DNA from: Candidatus Nanopelagicaceae bacterium
GTDB lineage: Bacteria > Actinomycetota > Actinomycetes > Nanopelagicales > Nanopelagicaceae
DNA length: 37,210 bases
NCBI GenBank assembly: GCA_030730425.1
Contig: JANQVH010000007.1
Location: 35,828-73,037, forward strand
Reading direction: 5' to 3'
Under the pieces are notes generated by a model that searched no databases, had not been told where the DNA came from, and saw only the letters and a program-made list of their open reading frames with translations. The number at the start of each line of letters is the position of its first letter. Within the stretch, counting starts at the first letter, position 1. Below, piece after piece: positions 23,638 through 31,965 of the stretch. A program made the translations under genes and the position numbers.

Positions 23638-24939
23638 GTGAGTGAGCAAGAGACAAATCTTCGCGCCCTAAAGGTTCCTGAACAAGGAACTCCAGAGCTA
23701 ATAACCACTGAAGATAGATTTGCAGAAGCGATACGCGAGCTTAAATCAGGGCACGGTCCAATCGCTGTTGATGCGGAGCGGGCGTCAGGATTTCGCTATA
23801 GCCCAAGGGCCTATCTAATACAGATTTATCGAAGAGGCGGCGGCCTGCATCTAATTGATCCGATTGAATTTATCGAAAGCCCTTTAATTGGCCAATTAAA
23901 TGAAGTCATTAGAGGCGAAGAGGTAATCATCCATGCCAGCACCCAAGATCTGCCCTGTCTTCGTGATTGGGGCATAGATCCAAAAGAGCTATTTGATACT
24001 GAGTTAGGGGCAAGAATTGCGGGGTGTCCAAGAGTTGGCCTTGGCCATTTAGTTGAAAGTCTCCTGCAGATCTCACTTGCTAAAGAGCACTCTGCAGTTG
24101 ACTGGTCTATCCGCCCACTAAAGCAGGAGTGGCTTGATTATGCAGCTCTTGATGTGGCGCTATTGATAGATCTTAGAGATAAGGTGAAAGAGCTTCTTGA
24201 AGCGCAAGGAAAATTAAAATGGGCGATGCAAGATTTTGCAGCGATATTAACTAGCCCTCCCCCTCAAAAGAGAAAAGAGCCTTGGAGAAGAACCTCTGGT
24301 ATGCATGAGATTAAATCTCGATATCAATTAGCCATTATTAGGCAGCTCTGGCAGGTACGTGATGAGATTGCATTTTCAATTGATCTTGCCCCTGGAAGGC
24401 TCTTATCAGATGCGGTAATAATTGCTCTTGCTAAATCTAATGTGAAAAGTAGAGATGAATTTATGAAACTTGGTGAAGCGAGGCAACGAATTAGAAATGA
24501 GATTCAAAAGAGCTACATCGACACCTGGCTAGAGACATTTCTTGCAGCTCAATCTCTAGAGCAAGAGAGGTGGCCAGAACTTCGAAGCAAGAGTGATTCT
24601 CTTCCGCCAGTAAAGATCTGGAAGGTAAAGTTTCCTATCGCCTATGCTCACTTAAGCCATGCCAAAGCCAAGTTAAATGAAATAGCAGTCGAGCTAAATA
24701 TCCCCTTAGAAAATCTCATCGGCCCTGAGTTGGTAAGAAAGATCTGCTTTGATCAAGCAAACGAGCAGCTCCATAAAATGAGCCCGGCTCTACTATCAAG
24801 AGTTGAAACACAGTTAAGACTTAATGGGGCAAGAGAGTGGCAGATAGAAAAGTGCGCCAACGCCATTGCTGAGAGCCTCTCTGAAAGTGAGCCTCTAGCC
24901 TTGCCCCCTGCTGAGGCAGAAATTGAGCCCGAGGAGTAG
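23638..24939 (+). CDS. rnd: RNase D-like 3'-5' exoribonuclease with HRDC domain
   Basis: A DEDD-family exonuclease probably trimming tRNA or other stable RNA 3' ends in the cytoplasm. The motifs are Asp-x-Glu in AVDAERASGF, the middle Asp in HASTQDLPCLRDWG, and YAALDVALLIDL as the YxxxD motif (DEDDy type). An HRDC domain follows (about residues 225-300) and the C-terminal third is a second HRDC-like helical region. 433 residues is normal for actinobacterial members. The start is GTG 23638. It is followed by the ferric-iron importer, whereas in many relatives it is nearer to fadA or dxs. Confidence 0.93.
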   Translation: MSEQETNLRALKVPEQGTPELITTEDRFAEAIRELKSGHGPIAVDAERASGFRYSPRAYLIQIYRRGGGLHLIDPIEFIESPLIGQLNEVIRGEEVIIHASTQDLPCLRDWGIDPKELFDTELGARIAGCPRVGLGHLVESLLQISLAKEHSAVDWSIRPLKQEWLDYAALDVALLIDLRDKVKELLEAQGKLKWAMQDFAAILTSPPPQKRKEPWRRTSGMHEIKSRYQLAIIRQLWQVRDEIAFSIDLAPGRLLSDAVIIALAKSNVKSRDEFMKLGEARQRIRNEIQKSYIDTWLETFLAAQSLEQERWPELRSKSDSLPPVKIWKVKFPIAYAHLSHAKAKLNEIAVELNIPLENLIGPELVRKICFDQANEQLHKMSPALLSRVETQLRLNGAREWQIEKCANAIAESLSESEPLALPPAEAEIEPEE

Positions 24940-24950
24940 AGGTGAATTAC

Positions 24951-24966
24951 GCAACATAAATGTTGC
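24951..24966 (+). promoter_or_regulatory. Palindromic operator of the ferric-iron importer
   Basis: GCAACATAAATGTTGC is a perfect inverted repeat of seven bases around AA. It overlaps the -35 element TTGCTT (24963-24968), so a bound protein would repress. It does not match the IdeR/DtxR iron box. A metal-sensing regulator is inference. Confidence 0.55.
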
Positions 24967-24992
24967 TTAAATACCCCAATGCAAGATAACCT
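24963..24992 (+). promoter_or_regulatory. Promoter of the ferric-iron importer operon (leaderless)
   Basis: -35 TTGCTT (24963-24968), 18 bases, -10 TAACCT (24987-24992), six bases, then GTG 24999. This is the clearest two-box promoter here and supports the GTG start; the ATG two bases earlier is out of frame. Confidence 0.65.
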
Positions 24993-24998
24993 CTCTAT

Positions 24999-26009
24999 GT
25001 GGCTCTTAAAAGACTCCGATTTACCACTCTCGCACTTGCCCTAAGCCTTGGCGCGAGCCTTCTTACCGGCTGCGCATCTCAAAAGAGCGAGGGCTTGGTT
25101 ATCTACTCAGGCCGGAGCGAAAGCTTTATCTCCCCATTTCTAAATCAGTTCACCGCTCTTACCGGAGTCAAATTAGATGTTCGTTACGGCGATTCAGCTG
25201 CCCTTGCTGCCCAACTTCTTGAAGAAGGCGTTAACTCACCTGCAGACATTTTTATCTCACAAGATGCTGGAGCTCTAGGCGCAATTAGTGAAGCTGGTCT
25301 ATTGGCTCCACTCGATAAGAGAATTCTTGATCGCGTTGAAGATAAATATCGATCTAGTAGATCAGATTGGGTAGGAATTACTGGTAGAGCTCGCGTCTTT
25401 GCCTACTCGCCAGAGCGAGTAAAAACTCTTCCCAGCAGTATCGATCAATTAACTCTGCCTATCTATCGAGCCAAGATTGGAATTGCTCCAACAAATTCAT
25501 CTTTTCAAGCATTTATCACCGCGTTGATCCAATCAAGAGGTGAGGCAGCGGCAGTTAATTGGCTAGAGCGACTAAAAGCTAATGATGTAAAGCTCTATGA
25601 GAAGAACTCTCAAATTGTTGCGGCAATTGATGCCGGCGAGATTGATCTTGGTTTAGTAAATCACTATTACCTATGGGAGGTCTCTAAGGCCTTAGGGCGC
25701 GAAATTGCAGTTGCCAATGGGTTCTTTGCTCCTGGTGATACTGGAAATATGATTAATGTTGCTGGAGCTGGCATTCTTAAAACTTCTACCAACGTGCAAG
25801 TATCCCTTGATCTCTTAACTTATCTTCTTAGCGATGAAGTTCAGAGGGAATTTATTGAGAAAACCTATGAATACTCTCTAGTCCTCAAGGATGCTAACCC
25901 TTTGGGACTTCCACCTTTAAGTCAGATTCCATCGCCAAGGGTTGATCTATCACTTCTTGCTAATTTATCTAAGACCCAAGCCCTACTAATCAAAGTGGGG
26001 TTGATCTAA
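24999..26009 (+). CDS. Ferric-iron ABC transporter substrate-binding lipoprotein
   Basis: Captures ferric iron outside the membrane for import. The N-terminus is a lipoprotein signal with lipobox LLTGC (Cys25). The mature protein reads VIYSGRSESFISPFLNQF, as in FutA/FbpA/AfuA proteins, then PADIFISQDAGALG, and GLVNHYYLWE supplies the tyrosine pair that binds Fe(III). 336 residues is normal. It heads a three-gene operon with the permease and ATPase. The family also includes thiamine and phosphonate binders, but the double tyrosine favours iron. Confidence 0.92.
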   Translation: MALKRLRFTTLALALSLGASLLTGCASQKSEGLVIYSGRSESFISPFLNQFTALTGVKLDVRYGDSAALAAQLLEEGVNSPADIFISQDAGALGAISEAGLLAPLDKRILDRVEDKYRSSRSDWVGITGRARVFAYSPERVKTLPSSIDQLTLPIYRAKIGIAPTNSSFQAFITALIQSRGEAAAVNWLERLKANDVKLYEKNSQIVAAIDAGEIDLGLVNHYYLWEVSKALGREIAVANGFFAPGDTGNMINVAGAGILKTSTNVQVSLDLLTYLLSDEVQREFIEKTYEYSLVLKDANPLGLPPLSQIPSPRVDLSLLANLSKTQALLIKVGLI

Positions 26010-26035
26010 TTTCTATCCAATTACAGGAGCCAACT

Positions 26036-27586
26036 TTGGGCCAAGATTCATGGGCCAAGAGGCAATCTCGACCAAGTATCACCTTAATTGCAGCATCTTT
26101 AATCGCATTTCTTACTGCCAGCCTGCCTCTCTTCTATCTTTTTAGGCGAGCGATAGATGCTGAAGTATCAGAGATCTCGCTGATTTTATTTAGGAGTAAA
26201 ACTCTAGAAATCTTGGCAACAACCTTAGGTTTAACCATCGCAGTTACCGCGCTATCAACTCTCATTGGCATTGCTCTGGCTTGGACGCTATTTAATATTG
26301 ATCTTCCCTTTAAATCGACGCTTCAAGCACTCGTTATCTTGCCAGTGGCAATTCCTAGCTATGTATTTACCTATAGCTGGATCTCTCTAATTCCTGGCTT
26401 TAAAGGGCTCTGGGCCGCTCTCTTTGTTCTAGTTCTTGCAACTACTCCCTTTATAACCCTGACAACTCTGGCAGCTCTTCGCCGTAGCGATTGGTCTACC
26501 TATGAAGTTGCTCAAACTCTTGGCTTAAATGGTTTACAGATATTTGTAAGAGTTACTTGGCCACAGATAAAGAATTCAGTTGCCGCAGGCTCTCTGCTTT
26601 CGGCGCTCTATGTTTTAAGCGATTTTGGGGCCATCTCGCTTTTAGGAGTTGATACTCTAACTAGAGCAATTGAAAATATTTATCGAGGCTCTTTTGATCG
26701 CTCAAGTGCATCTATCTTGGCATTGATCTTGGTGGCAATCTCTGCGCTAGTTATAAGGCTTGAGGAGCGAAGCCGGCAGAGGTTGCATATCATCAAATCA
26801 TCGAATCGAATCATCAAGCGAGCTAAAACCAATGATAAATTCAAGGTTAAGTTGATAGCGCTCTTTGGTATCGGTTCATATCTTGCACTTGGCCTTGTGA
26901 TACCACTCTTTCAACTTCTCTCTATTTTTCTTGCAAACTCGACAAGTATTAACTACTCCCTTTTATTTAAAGCATCGATATCAACTCTAATCGCTGCCTG
27001 CCTTGGCGCGCTGATTGCACTTGCTCTCGCTCTTCCTGTCGGAGTGCTCTCCGCTCAAGGATCTAGGCTTGGCAGAGTTAGCGATAAGGCGATATTAATT
27101 GTTCACGCTCTGCCAGGAATTGTTATGGGCCTTGCTCTAGTTTCATTTGGATCATCAATTGGTTGGCTCTATCAGAGCCTGCTACTTCTCTCATTTGCCT
27201 ATGCCCTGCTCTTTATGGCTAAAGCAGTAGGTTCGGTGCGAAGTAGCGTTGATCGAGTTCCAAAGAATTTAATTGAGATATCGGCAACCTTGGGCCTTCC
27301 AAAATCAGCAACATTTAGAAGAGTTGTAATTCCCCTTGCCACTCCAGGGCTATTAAGCGGAACTTTATTGGTATTGCTGGCTGCAATGAAGGAGCTTCCC
27401 GCCACGTTAATGCTGAAACCAATTGGCTTTGAAACTCTTGCCACACAGATGTGGAGCTATAGCTCGATATTTCGATTTAACGAAGCTGCTCCCTACGCTT
27501 TACTCTTAGTCCTAATTGCAGCAATTCCAACTTTCTTAATTAACCGGCCAGATAAGGGCGATGGAATCGGAGGTGATCAGATATGA
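26036..27586 (+). CDS. Ferric-iron ABC transporter permease (fused two-domain)
   Basis: A 516-residue inner-membrane permease of the FbpB/AfuB type with two fused halves of about six helices each. The EAA coupling loops are at YEVAQTLGLNGLQIFVRVTWP in two blocks of the first half, and LIEISATLGLPKSATFRRVVIP in the second. The start is TTG 26036, preceded by AGGAG at good spacing; the nearby ATG 26050 is out of frame. The end overlaps the ATPase start by ATGA. Confidence 0.93.
   Translation: MGQDSWAKRQSRPSITLIAASLIAFLTASLPLFYLFRRAIDAEVSEISLILFRSKTLEILATTLGLTIAVTALSTLIGIALAWTLFNIDLPFKSTLQALVILPVAIPSYVFTYSWISLIPGFKGLWAALFVLVLATTPFITLTTLAALRRSDWSTYEVAQTLGLNGLQIFVRVTWPQIKNSVAAGSLLSALYVLSDFGAISLLGVDTLTRAIENIYRGSFDRSSASILALILVAISALVIRLEERSRQRLHIIKSSNRIIKRAKTNDKFKVKLIALFGIGSYLALGLVIPLFQLLSIFLANSTSINYSLLFKASISTLIAACLGALIALALALPVGVLSAQGSRLGRVSDKAILIVHALPGIVMGLALVSFGSSIGWLYQSLLLLSFAYALLFMAKAVGSVRSSVDRVPKNLIEISATLGLPKSATFRRVVIPLATPGLLSGTLLVLLAAMKELPATLMLKPIGFETLATQMWSYSSIFRFNEAAPYALLLVLIAAIPTFLINRPDKGDGIGGDQI
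27569..27577 (+). promoter_or_regulatory. Strong Shine-Dalgarno for the iron ATPase gene
   Basis: GGAGGTGAT matches the 16S rRNA tail over nine bases, five bases before ATG 27583. It is the strongest ribosome-binding site in the window and contrasts with the leaderless first genes. Confidence 0.75.
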
Positions 27587-28647
27587 GCTCGCTAGAGATT
27601 AGAGATTTAACAGTCGAGTTGGGCAATCGAATAATCCTAAAAAACCTTGATTTATCTATCTCCTCTGGATCATTTGCAGCGATATTAGGTCCATCAGGTT
27701 GCGGCAAAACTACTCTGCTTAGAAGTATCGCAGGCCTAATCACACCAAAGGGTGGGGCAATTAGATTTGGTAAGCAATTAGTTAGCGTCTCATCTCTAGT
27801 ACTTCCGCCCCATAAGCGAAACATTGGTTATGTCCCGCAAGAAGGCGGTCTCTTTCCTCACCTCTCGGTAGAAGAGAATGTCTCTTTTTCTTTAGTGAAG
27901 AAAACTTCCAAAAAAGATAGAGATGAGTTAGTAGAGGAGCTACTGGATTTAGTTGGAATGCCAAATTATCAGAAGAGACTTCCGCAAGAATTAAGCGGTG
28001 GACAGCAAACTAGAATCGCTCTTGCTCGCGCACTTGCTATGAAGCCAGCAATGATTCTGCTGGATGAGCCCTTTGCCGCACTTGATCAAACTTTAAGATC
28101 TGAAATTAGCCAAGAGGTAGTTGCACTTTTGAAATCTAGTAAAACTACCTCCATCATGGTCACCCATGATCGCGAAGATGCTTTAGTCTCAGCAGATATC
28201 ATCGCTTTGATGCGAGATGGTCAGGTGGTTCAATCAGGAAGCCCATCTGAGGTTTATCTAAAACCAATCTCTGCTGCAGCAGCTGAGAGCACTGGAGATA
28301 TTCTCACTCTTCCTGCAAATAAAATTGAAGGTAATCAATACCTCTCCCCTCTTAACAGCCCAGTTGAGCAGATAGGGCAGAGAGCTGGATATGAATCTGG
28401 CCAGATCTTGGTTCGCCCTGAGGAGATAGCGCTAAACCTAGAGCCTGGTGAGAGAAGAGTTTCGGCCAAGATCAGCAAAATCAATTACTACGGCCATGAC
28501 GCCCTAGTCGAGCTGAACTTTGCCGGCCTTGCTCAGATAGTAAGGGCCAGGGTCACCGATACCAGGGGCCTTGAAGTTGGCTCAAATATCTTTGTTAGCC
28601 ATAAAGGGCCGATTAGATGGGTGCCAGAAAAGGCTACTGACCAGTAA
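27583..28647 (+). CDS. Ferric-iron ABC transporter ATP-binding protein
   Basis: The cytoplasmic ATPase of the importer, FbpC/AfuC type, 354 residues. Walker A GPSGCGKTT is at 36-44, the signature is LSGGQQTRIALARAL, Walker B is MILLDEPFAALD and the switch His is in VTHDREDAL. After about residue 240 there is a TOBE-like domain (ILVRPEEIAL, then VSAKISKINYYGHDALVEL) typical of FbpC. Its TAA stop forms the start of the thiolase -10 box. Confidence 0.94.
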   Translation: MSSLEIRDLTVELGNRIILKNLDLSISSGSFAAILGPSGCGKTTLLRSIAGLITPKGGAIRFGKQLVSVSSLVLPPHKRNIGYVPQEGGLFPHLSVEENVSFSLVKKTSKKDRDELVEELLDLVGMPNYQKRLPQELSGGQQTRIALARALAMKPAMILLDEPFAALDQTLRSEISQEVVALLKSSKTTSIMVTHDREDALVSADIIALMRDGQVVQSGSPSEVYLKPISAAAAESTGDILTLPANKIEGNQYLSPLNSPVEQIGQRAGYESGQILVRPEEIALNLEPGERRVSAKISKINYYGHDALVELNFAGLAQIVRARVTDTRGLEVGSNIFVSHKGPIRWVPEKATDQ

Positions 28648-28650
28648 CCT
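28645..28650 (+). promoter_or_regulatory. -10 box for thiolase gene, overlapping iron ATPase stop
   Basis: TAACCT, six bases, then ATG 28657. The TAA is the stop codon of the preceding gene. The hexamer and spacing are identical to the iron operon's own -10. Confidence 0.55.
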
Positions 28651-28656
28651 AGCGGC

Positions 28657-29859
28657 ATGAATACTGCAACCACCTCAACAAATGTAGTTCTCCTTGATGC
28701 TGTTCGCTCTCCTTTTGGAAAAGCTGGAAGTTTATATGCCGGCACCCGCGCCGATGACATTATTGTTCGAACTATTCGCGGCCTTCTTGAGCGAAATCCA
28801 TCGGTTAAGCCATCTGAAATTGATGATGTAGCAATTGCTGCTGCTACTCAATATGGCGATCAAGGAATGAACATTGGTAGAAGCGCATCACTTCTTGCAG
28901 GAATTCCAAATACTGTTCCAGGATATTCAATTGATCGTTGGTGCGCAGGCGCTCTAACTTCAGTAACTACCCTTGCTGGATCTATTGCGATGGGCGCATA
29001 CGATCTTGCAATCGCTGGCGGTGTTGAACATATGGGCAATCACCCAATGGGCGATGGGATGGATCCCAATCCTAGATATTTAGCAGAGAGATTAGTTGAT
29101 ACCGATGCTCTCTCGATGGGAAATACTGCAGAGCGTCTCCACGATAAATTTCCACACTTAACTAAAGAGCGCGCAGATAAATACGCTCTTCGCTCTCAAG
29201 AAAAAACTGCAGCTGCATATAAGAGCGGAAAGATTCAACCTAATTTAATTCCAGTTGCAGTTAGAAACGCTGAGCAAGGTTGGGGGGTTGCAACAGTTGA
29301 TGAACCACCAAGACCTGGAACAACACTTGAAGCACTTGCTGCGCTAAAGACTCCATTTCGTCCTCAGGGCAGAGTTACTCCTGGTAATGCTGCAGGGCTA
29401 AATGATGGAGCAACAGCAGCGCTTCTTGCGAGCGAGAGTAAAGCTAAAGAGCTGGGACTATCACCAAAGGCCAGAATGATTACATTTGCATTTGCAGGAG
29501 TTGAGCCTGAGATTATGGGATATGGACCTGTGCCATCAACGCTTAAGGCTCTTGATAAGGCAGGCTTAAAGATTGAAGATATTGGTTTATTTGAGATAAA
29601 TGAAGCATTCTCAATCCAGGTTCTCTCATTCCTTGACTACTTTGGAATTGGCGATGATGATCCAAGAGTTAATCTCTATGGTGGAGCAATTGCTGTTGGC
29701 CATCCACTTGCCTCATCTGGAATTCGTTTAATTCTCAACCTTGCTGAGGGCTTTAAAGATCACCCAGAAGTGAGATATGGAATTACCACTATGTGTATTG
29801 GACTTGGAATGGGTGGAACCATCATCTGGGAGAACCCAAATTATAAAAAGGGAGCATAA
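28657..29859 (+). CDS. fadA: Acetyl-CoA C-acyltransferase (thiolase)
   Basis: Cleaves 3-ketoacyl-CoA in the last step of beta-oxidation. Cys96 in DRWCAGAL is the nucleophile, His349 in GGAIAVGHPLASSG and Cys380 in TTMCIGLGMGGT complete the active site, and NEAFSIQVL holds the conserved Asn-Glu. 400 residues is normal. It lies seven bases before fadB on the same strand and the two form the trifunctional complex in related bacteria. Confidence 0.94.
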   Translation: MNTATTSTNVVLLDAVRSPFGKAGSLYAGTRADDIIVRTIRGLLERNPSVKPSEIDDVAIAAATQYGDQGMNIGRSASLLAGIPNTVPGYSIDRWCAGALTSVTTLAGSIAMGAYDLAIAGGVEHMGNHPMGDGMDPNPRYLAERLVDTDALSMGNTAERLHDKFPHLTKERADKYALRSQEKTAAAYKSGKIQPNLIPVAVRNAEQGWGVATVDEPPRPGTTLEALAALKTPFRPQGRVTPGNAAGLNDGATAALLASESKAKELGLSPKARMITFAFAGVEPEIMGYGPVPSTLKALDKAGLKIEDIGLFEINEAFSIQVLSFLDYFGIGDDDPRVNLYGGAIAVGHPLASSGIRLILNLAEGFKDHPEVRYGITTMCIGLGMGGTIIWENPNYKKGA

Positions 29860-29865
29860 GCGAGT

Positions 29866-31965
29866 ATGTCAGAGATAACAACTCCCCCCGATGAGGTAGT
29901 AACTAACGCCCTAATGCGCCAAGTTGATCTATCGGCTTTTGGTGCATCTGGCTCTCTTGCCCTTATAACTCTAGATAATGGCCACGATCACACCAGGCCA
30001 AATACTTTTGGAATCCAATCTCTAAACTCACTAAATGATGCAATTACCGCAGCTGAAAGTAGTGATGCGGTAGCGATAGCAATTATTGGAAAACCCTTTA
30101 TCTTTGCAGCTGGAGCAGATCTTTCTGGCATCTCATATGTTGCCAAGAGAGAGCAATCACTAGCTTTTGGAAAATTGGGACATGACATCTTTAAAAGACT
30201 TGGAAGAAGCAAGAAGGTAACCTTTGCATTTATCAATGGACTTGCTCTAGGTGGCGGCCTTGAAGTTGGCCTGCATTGCAATTATCGAACTATGGCATCG
30301 ACTGCTCTTACCGCTCTACCTGAGTGCTTCCTTGGCTTAGTACCTGGCTGGGGTGGAGCAACAATCCTTCCTAAGTTGATTGGGCCAGAGAGAGCTGTCC
30401 AAGTTATTATTTTGAATGCCTTAAATAACAATACGATGATGAAGGCTAAAGAGGCACAGGGTCTTGGAGTTGTTGATGCAGTGTTTGAACCTGCTGATTT
30501 TCTCGAAAAATCAATCGCCTTTGCTGCCAGAATAATTTCAGGAAGCGAGAAGATAGAGCGGAAAGATTATTCAACAGATCCCAATTGGGATAAAGCTTTA
30601 GAAACTGGCAAGGCTGCAATTGCCAAAAAATATGGCGGCGCAGATATTGAGGCCCCAAGACGCGCCTTAGAACTCATCTCTGCTGCTAGGAGCAACACCC
30701 TAGATCAAGGCTTTGATGCTGAAGATGAGATCTTGGCAAACCTAGTTATGGGCAATCCTTTAAGGGCATCTCTATATGCATTTAATCTGATTCAAAAGAA
30801 GCGCAAAAAAGTAGAGGGAGCCCCAAAGGCAGCTCTTGCTAGAAAGGTCACAAAGGCTGGAGTTGTTGGAGCAGGCTTAATGGCCTCACAGTTAGCGCTT
30901 CTAATAATTAGAAATCTAAAAGTTCCAGTAGTTATGACCGATCTTGACCAAGAGCGAGTCGATAAAGGTGTTGCTTGGGTTAGAAATGAAATTACTAAGT
31001 TAGTAGAGAAAAAGCGTCTAAACCCAGAGGCGGCAACGAGATTATCGTCTCTAATCTCAGGATCTGTAAGTCAATCAGCTTTTGCTGGATGTGATTTCAT
31101 TATTGAAGCAGTCTTTGAAGAGCTCTCGATAAAGCAGAAGTTATTTAAGGATCTGGAAGCAATAATCTCTCCTGAGTGTGTTCTTGCTACTAATACTTCA
31201 TCACTATCAGTTGAAAAAATGGGCGAAGGCCTTAAGAACCCAGAGCGAGTTGTTGGATTCCACTTCTTTAATCCAGTTGCCATCATGCCACTTTTGGAGG
31301 TTGCAAGAACTTCAAAAACTGATGATGCCACCACTGCAACTGCAATCAGCGTTGGCAAAGAGCTAAAGAAAATAATGATTATCTGTAAAGATGCGCCAGG
31401 ATTTGTCGTAAATCGCCTGCTGACACGATTTATGGGCGAAGTAACAGATGCTGTTGATGAAGGAACTCCGACAGATGTGGCCGATAACGCTCTGCGTCCT
31501 CTTGGATTTCCAATGTCGCCATTTGAACTCTTTGGCCTAGTCGGCCCAGGTGTAGCACTTCATGTCTCTAAGACTTTAAATGCCAACCTAGGTCCGCGCT
31601 ATCGCATCTCCCCTACTGTTTCTCGAATGGTGGAGACAGGTGTTAAAACTTTCTATATCAAAGATGAAAAGGGCGCTTTTATCGTTAACCCTGAAGCCCT
31701 TGCCCTAATTGAAAAGGGAGATAAACCTTCAACTGCAGAGCAAGTTCGCACCAGAGCTCTTTCAGCACTTGCTCAAGAGGCAAGAATGATGCTGGATGAA
31801 GGAGTTGTTGCAACGGCATCAGAAATTGATCTCTGTATGTTGTTAGGGGCTGGATGGCCAATGCACTTGGGCGGGATATTGCCTTATCTAGATAGAGAAG
31901 GAATTAGTGAAGCGGTTTGCGGTCAGCGTTTTCATCCGCCGCAAGTTGCATCCCTTCCTGCTTAA
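29866..31965 (+). CDS. fadB: 3-hydroxyacyl-CoA dehydrogenase/enoyl-CoA hydratase fusion
   Basis: The bifunctional alpha subunit of beta-oxidation, 699 residues. Residues 1-215 are a crotonase domain (KPFIFAAGADLSGI; NGLALGGGLEVGLHCNYR). The NAD-binding loop VVGAGLMASQ starts near residue 333, with the last Gly of GxGxxG replaced by Ala. FHFFNPVAIMPLLEVART is the catalytic His region and a C-terminal 3HCDH repeat follows (APGFVVNRLL). The C-terminal RFHPPQVASLPA is conserved in the family, so the 62-base overlap with dxs is real coding sequence for this gene. Confidence 0.93.
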   Translation: MSEITTPPDEVVTNALMRQVDLSAFGASGSLALITLDNGHDHTRPNTFGIQSLNSLNDAITAAESSDAVAIAIIGKPFIFAAGADLSGISYVAKREQSLAFGKLGHDIFKRLGRSKKVTFAFINGLALGGGLEVGLHCNYRTMASTALTALPECFLGLVPGWGGATILPKLIGPERAVQVIILNALNNNTMMKAKEAQGLGVVDAVFEPADFLEKSIAFAARIISGSEKIERKDYSTDPNWDKALETGKAAIAKKYGGADIEAPRRALELISAARSNTLDQGFDAEDEILANLVMGNPLRASLYAFNLIQKKRKKVEGAPKAALARKVTKAGVVGAGLMASQLALLIIRNLKVPVVMTDLDQERVDKGVAWVRNEITKLVEKKRLNPEAATRLSSLISGSVSQSAFAGCDFIIEAVFEELSIKQKLFKDLEAIISPECVLATNTSSLSVEKMGEGLKNPERVVGFHFFNPVAIMPLLEVARTSKTDDATTATAISVGKELKKIMIICKDAPGFVVNRLLTRFMGEVTDAVDEGTPTDVADNALRPLGFPMSPFELFGLVGPGVALHVSKTLNANLGPRYRISPTVSRMVETGVKTFYIKDEKGAFIVNPEALALIEKGDKPSTAEQVRTRALSALAQEARMMLDEGVVATASEIDLCMLLGAGWPMHLGGILPYLDREGISEAVCGQRFHPPQVASLPA

